A stretch of DNA of 64,000 nucleotides from Cyrtodaria siliqua (lineage: Eukaryota > Mollusca > Bivalvia > Adapedonta > Hiatellidae), in contig JAWPHD010007160.1 in assembly GCA_037043455.1 (NCBI GenBank), positions 1 to 64,000 of the forward strand, given 5' to 3'. The notes beneath the pieces were generated by a model, which saw only the letters and a program-made list of their open reading frames with translations, did no database searches and had not been told where the DNA came from. Both the position numbers and the translations under genes were made by a program. Below are positions 33,708 to 43,524 of the stretch, in pieces (within the stretch, counting starts at the first letter, position 1; each line of letters begins with the position of its first letter).

Positions 33708-33840
33708 TATAACCATCCTTATTTTAGTAACAAATATTTGTATATTAAACAGTCGAAACATTAGAGTATGAATGAAAAAAATGTCTATTCCAACAGCACA
33801 AGTTTGAAAACAACTCATAGAGTAAAGTTCAAAACAGCAA
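33708..33840. repeat. Polinton internal direct repeat, copy 1
   Basis: Words 'acaaatatttgtatattaaa', 'gagtatgaatgaaaaaaa' and 'caacagcacaagtttga' recur at 38092-38240. From 33769 a 48-codon open frame ends in CQNCWARFNNKKCIRC, a possible zinc-binding tail. The second copy does not keep it. Confidence 0.75.
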
Positions 33841-34007
33841 GAAGAATAGTCATGGATTTAATTTGTCAGAATTGCTGGGCCCGGTTTAATAATAAAAAAT
33901 GCATCCGTTGTTGAAGATTATTAATCTTTAATCTGTTATGTGTTTTTTTTTGTTTTTTTTTTGGGGTTGTAAATTTTTATATACATGATGATAATATTTT
34001 ATACAAA

Positions 34008-34035
34008 AAACAAACCTGCCTGGGCAGGTTTGTTT
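34008..34035. terminator. GC-centred hairpin between genes, 13-bp perfect stem
   Basis: aaacaaacctgcc pairs with ggcaggtttgttt around a 2-nt loop, in very AT-rich DNA just beyond the 3' end of the minus-strand Cys-rich gene. An AT palindrome (aatattgtaatattacaatatt) follows. Intergenic hairpins at transcript 3' ends are known in some giant DNA viruses. A similar role here is inference. Confidence 0.5.
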
Positions 34036-34092
34036 ATTAATATTGTAATATTACAATATTTTTATTTTTCAAATATTTTTCAAATACTCACT

Positions 34093-34359
34093 TTAAACTT
34101 CAATACATCCCAATCTTTCACACTCAAGATTGTACCTTTTTATTTTATAATAACTTACAGATTTTCTAACAGCAGCTGCACCACAACCAACACATATTTG
34201 ATACTTTGCTGTTGTGCCTTTATTACATTTTATACAAAGTTTCACCTTTGAACTCTTTATTCTAAATTTATGTGTTTTGCAATAACAAGAATTCTTTACT
34301 GCTTTTTCTTGACATGGAGCATGATTACCAACTTTAAGAAACTTACAAATGTTATCCAT
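34093..34359 (-). CDS. Small Cys-rich, probably zinc-binding protein of the Polinton
   Basis: 88 residues, intact, Met start. Cys/His pattern: CKFLKVGNHAPC, CYCKTH, CIKCNK, CVGCGAAAV and a final 'LECERLGC', suggesting two zinc-ribbon or knuckle-like folds; otherwise Lys-rich. It is divergent from the polymerase gene with about 70 bp between starts, so the two may share a promoter region. No family recognised. Its intact frame beside a broken polymerase is notable. Confidence 0.6.
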   Translation of the reverse strand: MDNICKFLKVGNHAPCQEKAVKNSCYCKTHKFRIKSSKVKLCIKCNKGTTAKYQICVGCGAAAVRKSVSYYKIKRYNLECERLGCIEV

Positions 34360-34432
34360 TTCTGCTTTCTTGATACTACCTATATTTTATTTGTTTTAAA
34401 AAAACAAAATTACAAATACATACGTTACTAAA

Positions 34433-36363
34433 ATGAGTCTTAAGCGATACTGAATACGTTGTCTCGCTTCACAGAAAAGGAATTATAAATGATGACCAGC
34501 TGCGAAAGATGATTGATAATCTTAAAGAGATTCCAATTGCAAAAGAACAAAATAAAGCATTGGAAAATTTACATAAAAGGCGTCGTGCTAAGAAACAACG
34601 CAATAAAGAAAAAAGAAAGTTACAAGTTGAAAAGCTGCAAGTTGAAAAGTTAAAACTTGAAAAGTTAAAACCTAAAATATTTAAAACAGAAACAATGACA
34701 CTGGTTGATAAACCTAAATGTGGTTATCTTAAAGCATATGAAATGCCTGTTGCTGATTACAAAGATCCTTTAAAACTGCTCCAAGATAAAAAAACCATAA
34801 TAACAAAACACATAACCGAGGAGCTAAAAAATATGAAAGGAGTAAAGTTTCAATTGGGCTTAACCGCAGAACTATTCAAAGACGATGGAACAACAAGAAA
34901 AGAGGTTTTAGCTGTTTTAGGTAGTGAACAAAACGCACTTTTATCAGCTGAGCGTTTGGATGAGTTATACGAACAATCATCTGCTGATATACAACAAAAG
35001 TTAGAAGTATTTACAAACACTGCATCAGGATTAGAGGTTGATTATTGTGTTACACTTTATTTAAACTTTGCAAAGTATGAGCCTCTTAAAGGTTCATCAT
35101 ACTTTGCCTTACCAAAGATAGTGCAGAATAAGAAAGCAGTTGTAAATATAAAAAACTATGATGATAAATGTATTCTTTATGCTATAAATGCAGCTTTACA
35201 TCCAGCCAAAAAGAATAGTGATAGAGTTTCAAGTTACCCCAGTTTAGATTTAAAAGCTGAGGGAGTTGATTTTCCTACTCCGGTTATACAAATATCAAAA
35301 ATAGAAACTCAAAATAACATTGCTATTAATGTTTACGGGTTTACAGTATCTGAGAAAAGTAAAAAGTTATTTGTTTTTCCATTTAGAATTTCAGAGCAAC
35401 CCAAGGAGATAAAAAGGATTAACTTATTATTATCGTCTGAAGATTATATTGATGAAGATATTGAGACTGATGAAGATAATGATGATGAAATTATAGATGA
35501 AAGCATAGAAGGAATCATAGATGATAACTATGATCCCACTGTTTATGATCAAGAGGAAGAAAAAAAGGAAGAAGAAAAACAAAAAGAAAATAACAAAACA
35601 AAAACAAAATATCATTACTGCTTAATCAAAGACATAAACAGATTACTTTACACTCAAAACAAACATCACGGTAAAACTTACTTTTGTGATCGTTGTCTTC
35701 ATGGATTTTCTAGAGAAAACTTACTTGAAAAACACAGAGAAGACTGCAATGGTATTAATAAAAACTCTTGCAGAATTGAAATGCCAAAGAAAGGTACAAT
35801 TACAAAATTTAAAAACTATCACAAACAACAACCAGTACCTTTTGTTATCTATGCTGACTTTGAAAGTATAATAAAACCTTATACTGAAAAAAAAAGGAAA
35901 AAAGACAAAAATAACAGGTATACATCAAGCATGTGGATTTGGATATCAAGTTATAAGATATGATGGGTTAGTTAACAAACCTGTTATTTACAGAGGTGAA
36001 GACACAGTTGAAACATTTTTAAAATGGCTAGAGCAAGAAAGAAAAGTTATTAATACCGCATTTGAAAATCCAAAACCTATAATCATGACTGAAGAAGATG
36101 AAGAAAATCACAACAAAGCAACAGAGTGTTGGATTTGCAAATCCGAATTAACAGATGATAAAGTAAAAGATCATTGTCATTTTACAGGTAATTACAGAGG
36201 TGCTGCACACAAAAGTTGTAATTTGAAATTAAAAATAAAACCTGGAATTACACCCATCCCTGTTATGTTTCATAACCTTAAAGGTTATGACAGCCATTTG
36301 ATAATGCAAAAACTACATAAAATGAGTTTAACTGCAAAACAATGCAAGATTACAACAACCTAA
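34433..36363 (+). pseudogene. Polinton DNA polymerase B, N-terminal and exonuclease part
   Basis: A start-like ATG at 34433 is followed by a one-base frame change near 34445, then an open stretch to 35963. It begins with a Lys-rich coiled region (residues 15-60 of the 484-aa piece), then 'YDDKCILYAINAALHP', an acidic/Lys segment, a CDRCLHGFS...H zinc-finger-like word, and VPFVIYADFESI, the exonuclease I motif. A shift in an A-run at about 35890 precedes 'CGFGYQVIRYDG' and a CWICKSEL...DHCHFTGNYRGAAHKSCN cysteine/HNH-like block (36120-36220), then 'VMFHNLKGYDSHLIMQKL'. The piece ends at 36361. The region that should carry later exonuclease motifs is largely deleted. Confidence 0.85.
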
Positions 36364-36410
36364 AACATAAAACACCATTTCTAAGAAAAGGTGTTTAGTT
36401 TTATGATAAT

Positions 36411-38053
36411 TTGAAATGCGAATCTGTAAGTCAAAAAGATTACGAATACGCACAAAAGATGTGGGATGTTTTTAATTGTAAAACTCTTGGGGATTATCAT
36501 GATTTATACCTAACCGCAGATGCAACATTACTAGCTGATGTGTTTCAAAACTTTAGAAAAACATGTATGAACTCATACGGACTTGACCCTTTACATTATT
36601 ACACAGCGCCAGGATTATCTTGGGATGCATTATTAAAATATTCAAAAATAGAATTAGAATTACTATCTGACATTGATATGCATTTATTTATAGAAAAAGG
36701 ATTACGGGGTGGAAACAATATGCCATCAGGACGATATGCTAAAGCAAACAATCCACTTGTTGCTGGTTTTAATTCCAAACAAGAAAAGAATTTCTTAATG
36801 TATTATGATGCAAATAATTTATACGGCTGGGCAATGAGTCAATCACTTCCGTACTCAGGATTTGTTTGGAAAAAGAAAAACAAAAATGGAAAGTTTAACA
36901 AACCAAAACCTGGCAAAGGACAGATGTTAGAAGTTGATTTGGTTTATCCTAAAGAAATTCATGATGCTCATAATAACTATCCTCTTGCACCAGAAAGGTT
37001 AACTGTAAAAAAAGAATGGCTATCACCTTACCAAACAGAGTTATTAGAAAAGAATATTATAACAGAGCAGCTAGTTCCAAATCTTATGGATAAGAAAAAA
37101 TACATAATACATTATAAGAATTTAGAATTGTACTTATCCCTGGGTATGAAATTAAAACAAGTGCATAGAGTTTTAGAATTCAATGAGAAGCCATGGATGG
37201 AAGGATATATAAATCTTAATACAGAATTTAGAAAAAAGGCTAAATCAGACTTTGATTTTTTTTTTTATAAACTTATGAATAACTCAGTGTTTGGAAAACA
37301 ATGGAGAATCTACGTAAGCACACTGATATAAAACTAGTCCGAACGGATGGATCTGAAAATGAAAAGCTGAGAAAAATAATATCTAAACCAAACTTTAACC
37401 GCCGCATAAAATTCTCGGATGAGCTATCTGCAATACATATGCGTAAAACAAGATTAACTTTAAACAAGCCAATCTATGTTGGAATGTCAGTTTTAGATTT
37501 ATCAAAGTACATGATGTACGATTGGTATTACAATACACTGAAAAAAAGATATGGTAGCAATTGTGAATTATTATACACAGATACTGATAGTTTACTTGTT
37601 GATATAAAAACTGAAGATGTGTATGCTGATATGCTTGAAATGAAAGATGAATATGATTTAAGCGATTACCCTAAAGACAATCCAATGCATGATGATACAA
37701 ATAAAAAAGTATTAGGTAAAATGAAAGATGAATGTGCTGGTGTTGCCATAGCTGAGTATGTTGGTTTAAGACCAAAGTTATATTCTATCAAAGTAACTGA
37801 AAAGTTTATTATCAAAAAAGCAAAGGGTGTACAAAAATATTTACTAAAAGAAAATATCGGATTTGATAATTATAAAAACTGTTTATTCAGCAAAGAGAAA
37901 TCAAATCATGATATGAATATGTTAAGATCAATCAAGCATGAGATTTACAGCATGACTGTAAACAAAGTTACTCTGTCTCCATTTTACACAAAAAGATATA
38001 TCCGTGACGATGGCATCACAACTGATGCTTACGGTTATTATAAAAACATTTGA
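36411..38053 (+). pseudogene. Polinton DNA polymerase B, polymerase part
   Basis: Two overlapping open pieces (36411-37331 and 37301-38053) in different frames. They carry DYHDLYLTADATLLADVF, the polymerase motif A MYYDANNLYGWAM, the B motif region KLMNNSVFGK at the frame change (about 37290-37310), and motif C LLYTDTDSLLVD. The C-terminus reads TLSPFYTKRYIRDDGITTDA then YGYYKNI and a stop. These motifs define protein-primed family B polymerases of Polintons and adintovirus-like elements. The frame change at motif B and the upstream deletion inactivate it. Confidence 0.9.
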
Positions 38054-38091
38054 CACGCAAAACTAAGCATTTAACACGCAACTAACCCTAG

Positions 38092-38240
38092 CAGGAATTT
38101 ACAACCATGCCTTTTTTTACAACAAATATTTTTATATTAAACAGTCAAAACAATAGAGTATGAATGAAAAAAAAAAGGTCATTTCAACAGCACAAGTTTG
38201 AGCTTGCTTTCGAGCAAATCAAAACAGCATGAAGAGATGA
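38092..38240. repeat. Polinton internal direct repeat, copy 2
   Basis: Matches 33708-33840 over 'gagtatgaatgaaaaaaa' and 'caacagcacaagtttga'. Its presence right after the polymerase gene suggests that a second element copy starts here. Confidence 0.75.
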
Positions 38241-38483
38241 ACGGATATGAAAGGATAGCATTAGCAGAGACCAAGACAATAGAATTGACCGAATCATATT
38301 ATAAGTACCATCTTGGAGTCTTACTCTGTTTCTGTGTGGAAACTTGGTTCTTGGATCACTAAAATTATACCTGTGACCACTTCCAATTTCCGTCCTTTAA
38401 GATTGAAACCATGAAAAAGAAAAACAAAAAAAAGATATCAAGCTTATGATCTTAATATGTCTAAGCGGGGTATGGTTAAACCT

Positions 38484-38572
38484 CAGACTTGATGTTAAAG
38501 CGCTTTGACATCAAGCTTGGTGTTTAATCCTCAGGTTTGGTGTTTAAGCGCTTAAACATTAAGTCTGATGCT
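38484..38572. terminator. Palindrome cluster
   Basis: cttgatgttaaag + cg + ctttgacatcaag (38488-38515, one mismatch) and tgtttaagcgcttaaaca (38541-38558, perfect) lie 50 bp apart, and the outer arms also pair with each other ('cagacttgatgt' with 'acattaagtctg'). Located between the end of polymerase and the next small gene. Could mark transcript ends or a binding site. Confidence 0.5.
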
Positions 38573-38721
38573 GTTGTTATAACCTAACCTTTTTTTTTAT
38601 TTTTTATTATCTTTGTAAAAAATTTAGCCTAACCCTTTTTTGCGTCCATATTTTTACCTTAGCAACTTTTCATTTGTATACTAAATTGAATATAACTATA
38701 TAAAAGATGAGCATCACAGCT

Positions 38722-39031
38722 GAGAGAATTTGATGAACTGCTGTTAGAGCAATATGAAAATAGCACAAAGAAGTGGCCAGACTTGGAACAAAATAAAATA
38801 TACGTAATAACAGATACAAAACTAGTAGAAACCGAATATGGTTTATCTATGGTAATAACATTACTAGACAACGGTGAAGTATGGGCACCGGGACATCTTA
38901 AAGATAAAATTGAAAAGAGTGGTCCACCACCATACTACATTCGTCCATTAAGATTAAGACCTTGCAAAAATAATAAAAAAAATAGATATCATGCTTATGA
39001 TTTAGTTTTTACAAAGAGGTTTGATGCTTAA
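38722..39031 (+). CDS. Small Polinton-associated protein of unknown function
   Basis: Readable from about 38722 (REFDELLLEQYENSTKKWPD) through NKIYVITDTKLVETEYGLSM, 'GEVWAPGHLKDKIE', 'PPPYYIRPL' and 'YHAYDLVFTKRFDA', about 100 residues. The internal Met at 38783 gives 82. A further upstream ATG (38707) is out of frame, so the original start may be lost. Compact beta-rich composition. I recall similar small proteins beside Polinton-type polymerases but cannot name a family. Confidence 0.5.
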
Positions 39032-39116
39032 GACATTAAAGAAGAAAAGGAAGAAAATGATGAAGAATTTTAAGTTTTTATTTTTTTTATTTTATAAATA
39101 AGTATAAGCCACTGCA

Positions 39117-39183
39117 CCACAAAAAGATATATTTGGGATGATGGAATTACAACTGATGCACATGGTTTTTATAAAAACTTATG
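39117..39183 (+). pseudogene. Second copy of the polymerase C-terminal codons
   Basis: Reads TKRYIWDDGITTDAHGFYKN then Leu and a stop, a diverged repeat of the last 22 codons of the polymerase at 37986-38053. The stop overlaps by 15 bp the 3' end of the integrase gene on the other strand, a convergent arrangement that was probably native to the element. Confidence 0.85.
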
Positions 39184-39801
39184 AATTTGGGTATCAGCAG
39201 GAACAATAAGTAATTCTTCTTTGACAAATCCTCTCTGTGGCGCTGGTGCTTTCAAATAATAAACTCTTATACCTTGCGCCAGCATATAACTTTTAATCTT
39301 GTGAATATATACACTCCACATTGGATCAGTTGCTCTGCGTCTTCCACCTTCTTGTTCCCCGGGTTGATATAAATATCTCACACTTGCATTCATACAGATA
39401 GGATCATCTTTTAATATTTTTGTTTCAACAGGAGGAGGCTTTTTTGTCTCCGCATTTATGGCTTTGACAACTTCTGGTAATCTCTTTACCCACTCTCTGT
39501 TGCGTTTTTGCGAATCTATTTTCTTAGCATACTGATAGCCAAATAATCTTTCAGCTAATGTTCTGTTAAATCTTTCCACTAAAGCTTGGTCTCTGTGTAT
39601 TTCTGTTCTGCCTCGTCTGATATTTACTTTGTGTTTTTCCATCAACTGTGATACTGCACCCATAAATTCTCTGCCTGGATCCACTTGTAATAACTTTGGA
39701 TATTTCAAATGTCGACTGTATATATTTTCAAATGCTTTAGCAACTTCTTTACTATCCTTGGAAGTCAGTGGCTTTTTCTTTGTATCTGCTTGCAATATCA
39801 A
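39169..39801 (-). pseudogene. Polinton integrase (retroviral-like DDE), N-terminally lost
   Basis: 210 readable residues. LLQVDPGREFMG holds the second Asp of the DDE triad and 'DQALVERFNRTLAERLFGYQ' the Glu. A chromodomain-like tail follows (NASVRYLYQPGEQEGG, 'DPMWSVYIHKIK'). The first catalytic Asp lies in VVDIASRYK (about 39793-39826) in another frame, so there is a shift just upstream of 39790. Nothing resembling the N-terminal zinc domain is seen beyond 39840. Confidence 0.85.
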
Positions 39802-39839
39802 CCACAGTCAATGCATATTTATATGTCTTTAAGTTTGCT

Positions 39840-40140
39840 GTGGCTTATATTAGAATACTTCAAGCTCGTTTTAATCATCTGTACTCCACTGTAATTTAAA
39901 TTCTGTTGTAATCCACTTTAATGCTGTATTTAGCATTGTTACAAGCAATTTATTTCATTATAGCTCATTATAGCAAGTTTTGGTCTTATACTCCACTGCA
40001 ATCCATTTTAGTTCTCCCGCAACCCATTTTAATTCTGCTGTAATCCATTTTAGTGTTGTATTTAGCTCATTATAATACATTATAGCTTGCTTTAATTTCA
40101 TACTCTATTTTAATTTTATTTTTTTTATACACATACAAGA
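39840..40140. repeat. Degenerate short tandem repeat
   Basis: Variants of 'tgtaatccattttaat', 'gctgtatttagc' and 'tcattatagc' recur every 40-60 bp. It replaces the expected N-terminal part of the integrase gene. Confidence 0.6.
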
Positions 40141-40143
40141 AAA

Positions 40144-40696
40144 ATGGGAAAAACAAAACTTTCTTTGGAAGACATAGAGGAGATAAAAAAAATCAAAAGG
40201 TGTTTTGTCTGCGTCAGAGATACAAAAAAAGTATAATATTGGTTGGGGGAGATTGCAAAGATTATGGGATGCAAAACCTATAGTAGAAAGGATTACAAAA
40301 GAGTCTCCAGAATCTCCTAGAATACATTTAGAACCATACGTCCCGCAGAGAGAAGTTGTTGTAGAAGATTTCTATGCAATATTAGGGCAGATAGAGACAA
40401 AGATGGATAGACAAACAGAACTAATGCAAAATATACTGGATTCTCTGGATGCTGAGTCAGATACACAGTCTATACTGGAAAAAGAAAATAAAGAATCCTA
40501 TAAACTGGAAGACGTAACCAAGACTATGCAAGAATACACAGATTTTACCAAAACAATTGTTTATTGTGCCATTACTGGTTTTGCTGTATGGCAAGTGCTA
40601 TGTAAAACTTGGAAGCATGTAGAGACCAAATCAGAAATACCAGCACCAACAAAACCAAGTATTTTTAAAAAAGTACCAGACCCGTTTGATTTTTAA
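40144..40696 (+). pseudogene. HTH plus coiled-coil plus membrane-anchor protein, one frame change
   Basis: ATG at 40144 gives GKTKLSLEDIEEIKKIK. A one-base frame change near 40200 then leads into SASEIQKKYNIGWGRLQRLW (helix-turn-helix-like, residues about 20-40), an acidic coiled region (AILGQIETKMDRQTELMQNI) and a hydrophobic segment IVYCAITGFAVWQVLC near the C-terminus. It ends DPFDF. The HTH and tail-anchor-like segment suggest a membrane-linked DNA-binding protein of the element. No family name known to me. Confidence 0.55.
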
Positions 40697-40704
40697 GGAG
40701 CTGT

Positions 40705-41106
40705 GTGCTAATATCTGCAGGTGTTATTATGGCTGGGATTGGATTTGTTATTCCAGTTTTGTTACCTTTGGAAATAGCAGCAATAGTATGTGGATCTACA
40801 GGTGTTTGTGTTAATTTTATCAGACGCAAGCTTAATGTAAAAGCTCAAAAACATCATGAAATAAAAACTTTGGCAGAGGCTAAGTTAAATAGTATAAAGC
40901 AGTTAATATCAAAAGCGTTGAGTGATGCACAAATATCTGATCAAGAGTTTAAGATGATTTTAGATGAGTTAGATAAATATTATAGTTTAAAAGAAGACAC
41001 TAAACAAAAAAAGGCTAAAATAAGTGAAGCTCAAAAAAAAGAACTAGTGGAACAGGGAAGAAAAGAAGCAATGGCAACATTACAAAAAAGTCTAAAAAGT
41101 GTGTAA
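40705..41106 (+). CDS. Small membrane protein with C-terminal helices, Polinton-associated
   Basis: About 125-133 residues. ATG at 40730 is a better start than the upstream GTG. The N-terminus is one hydrophobic hairpin (GIGFVIPVLLPLEIAAIVCG), followed by KAQKHHEIKTLAEAKLNSIK, QLISKALSDAQISDQEFKMI and a charged coiled tail. Proteins of this design (glycine-rich membrane start, then 'KH..I..LA.AK..SI..L.SKAL.D..ISD.EF') recur next to Polinton-like polymerases in invertebrates in my memory. It follows the HTH gene by 8-33 bp, likely co-transcribed. Confidence 0.6.
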   Translation: MLISAGVIMAGIGFVIPVLLPLEIAAIVCGSTGVCVNFIRRKLNVKAQKHHEIKTLAEAKLNSIKQLISKALSDAQISDQEFKMILDELDKYYSLKEDTKQKKAKISEAQKKELVEQGRKEAMATLQKSLKSV

Positions 41107-41313
41107 TAAATTGTTTTAGTAATGTGTATGAGTACGATCCACCACCTTTGTATTCAAGGTCAGAAAATTGTTAATTGAATGTAATTTTGATAACAAATCG
41201 ACAAATTTGTTTTGTATTAAATAAACATTTTATAATTTTGATAACTTGTAAAAAAATTTAAACTTGCAATCTTCACTACCCCTATTTTAAAAAAAGTTTT
41301 AATAAATCAAGTA

Positions 41314-41336
41314 AAATCACCATTTCATGGTGATTT
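41314..41336. terminator. Hairpin downstream of the membrane-protein gene
   Basis: aaatcaccat and atggtgattt pair around ttc. A weaker hairpin (aacaaat/atttgtt) lies at 41193-41212. Together with 34008-34035 this places hairpins at both outer gene ends of the element. Confidence 0.5.
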
Positions 41337-41399
41337 ACTTATATATATGTATTTTGGGTGTTCTGGCTCAAAGCTCTCACATATATATCTCCATCAAAA

Positions 41400-41609
41400 A
41401 TCAACGAACCGGAAAAAATGCAATAGGCACAGCAATGCTTCCTGCTAACACGGCGTTAACACCAAAACAATTTTTTTAAACAAAACAATAATGAAAAATA
41501 AAAATAAAATAAAAAATATTAAAAAATAAAAAAAAATAAAAAAAATATATCTATTAAAAAAATAAATATATATGTACTAATAATTAAAAGAAAAAGGCAA
41601 AACATCTGG
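41400..41609. other. A-rich low-complexity stretch
   Basis: Dominated by aaaaataaaa-type runs (41475-41600), with no gene. Confidence 0.7.
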
Positions 41610-41828
41610 TACATTTTAGTAAAGATCAGATGAAAAATGAAAGCCCTATCCTATTAACGTGGCAAAATATAGCATTTTTAACTAAATCAAGGGCCATAAC
41701 TCCGCTGTTATTGGTCCGATCTGGCTGGTTTTCGAACTTGTGCGAGATTTCATTGATATTAACAATCTGTAAAGTTTGGTAAAGATCGGATGAAAAATGA
41801 AGGCCTTTGGCCAGTAGAGCTAAAAATT
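41610..41828 (+). mobile_element. 3' fragment of Helentron-like element F1
   Basis: One and a half F1 core units followed by the F1 end 'ggcctttggccagtagagc' + taaaaat. The next element begins at the very next bases. Confidence 0.7.
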
Positions 41829-42880
41829 ATCAGCTCCAAAAAGTAGGTCAAGGTCAAAGATGAAATCCAGGCATCCAAAAAAAAGATGCTTTACCGAATA
41901 CACAAATATGTCAAAATAGAATATGTTTTCTTCCAAAGATTAAGCTATAAATTAGGTTTAAAACATCTAGTGCATAATTCTAGTTCATGAGAAAGTGATG
42001 TAAATGTAACAATTAAAGTTATCTGCCCTTTGCTTGGAGGGTCAAGGTCATTTCCACATTTGCTTTGTCACGTTGCGATTTACCACTCAAGATACAACTA
42101 TAAGCAAAGTTTTAAAGGTCTAGTGTATACAGTTTGTGAAAAAGTGACCTAAACGCAAAAGTTGAACCTAAAAATTATTAAGTTATCTGCCCTTTGCTTG
42201 AAGGGTCAAGGTCACTTCCAAATTTGCTTTGTCACGTTGTCATGTACCACCCAAGATACAACTATAAGCAAAGTTTGAAAGGTCTAGTGCATACAGTTTG
42301 TGAAAAAATGACCTAAACGCCAAATATGAAGGTAAAAATTATAAGGTTATCTGCCCTTTCTTGGAGGGTCAAGGTCATTTCCACATCTGCTTTGTCACGT
42401 TGCGATGTACCACTCAAGAAAAAACTATAAGCAATGTTTTAAAGGTCTAGTGCATACAGTTTGTGAAAAAGTGACCTAAACGCAAAAGTTGAACTTAAAA
42501 ATTATTAAGCTATCTGCCCTTTGCTTAGAGGGTCAAGGTCACTTCCAAATTTGCTTTATCACGTTGCCATGTACCACCCAAGATACAACTATAAGCAAAG
42601 TTTGAAAGGTCTAGTGCATACAGTTTGTGAAAAAATGACCTAAACGCAAAAGTTGAACCTAGAAATTAGTAAGTTATCTGCCCTTTGCTTGGAGGGTCAA
42701 GGTCACTTCCACATTTGCTTTATCACGTTGCGATGTACCACCAATGATACAACTATAATCAAAGTTTGAAAGGTCTAGTGAATACAGTTTGCGAGAAAAT
42801 GACCTAAACGCAAAACTTGAATGTTGACGCCGCCGCCGCCGGAAAAGCAACACCTACGTCTCGTTTTTTCTTCGAAAAGG
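41829..42880 (+). mobile_element. Tandem-cored Helentron-like element F3
   Basis: It starts 'tatcagctccaaaaagtagg' + tcaaggtca. Five core units of about 158 bp have 'ctgccctttgcttggagggt', 'caaggtcacttccaaatttg' and 'aggtctagtgcatacagttt'. It ends with 'ttgacgccgccgccgccgga' and 'tttttcttcgaaaagg'. A second copy is at 57716-58232. It joins F1 at 41828 without spacer. Confidence 0.7.
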
Positions 42881-42884
42881 CTCT

Positions 42885-43425
42885 TTAACTGAAATATGGT
42901 GAAGAGGGCCTCAAGGAGTATTGGTTATGCCAACGGAGTCATTTTTGATACATAATTTATTTATTACTTGGTTGAATAAACCCTATAGTCTCTTGCTTTG
43001 TGGTAAACACATTAATGTCTTTTGTTATGCTAACAGTGCCCACGACTACACTTTCCAACAAGCATAATATTATGACATCTCAATTATTTCTTATTCAACA
43101 TTTAATTTAGAGGCTAGACTAGCAGTTAATTGATTTTAAATTTATTCTGTAATATTCAATATTTATGCACTATTAATTAATTAATAGCAAGAAACCTAAA
43201 ATATAAACATATTTAAAGGGAAACACAGCAATCTTGTTTTTTTAAACTCCTGGTGTCTCGTTAGATTTTGTACATAAGATTCATATTTTCAATTGTAAAT
43301 TGTTTCAATTGTAATTGTAAATCAAAATTATCACTTATTTCAATAGTTCAAAGCAAATTGTTTTTACATAATACTAATTGATGATTATATAGCACCAATA
43401 ATTGGACGGTAAACAAAACAATGTA
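42885..43425. repeat. Tandem segmental duplication SD2, copy 1
   Basis: 'ctgaaatatggtgaagaggg' through 'acatattt' + 'aaagggaaacacagcaatct' is repeated at 43971-44400, offset about 1083 bp. Differences are mainly small indels (for example the ttaattaatta run). Copy 1 has about 90 bp absent from copy 2 near 43300-43400. Confidence 0.9.
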
Positions 43426-43524
43426 TCCCTTTTATTTAATTATATAATTATGTAAGCAGTTTTTTTTTATGTGAGACCAAAATTCAGCCTCTTCCCAATT
43501 GCGAAAACCTTTATTTTTTCCCTT

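Larger units (their letters stand above)
33690..41390. mobile_element. Degenerate Maverick/Polinton, probable composite of two partial copies
   Basis: Protein-primed DNA polymerase B (plus strand) with a retroviral-like integrase (minus strand) is the hallmark gene pair of Maverick/Polinton elements. A Cys-rich protein, an HTH/membrane protein and a small Gly-rich-start membrane protein complete what is left. Packaging ATPase, protease and capsid genes, normally present in 15-20 kb elements, are absent. A left-end block (33708-33800) is repeated at 38092-38190, and the last codons of the polymerase occur a second time at 39117-39183. I see no convincing long terminal inverted repeats. The outer limits are estimates. 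Confidence 0.75.
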
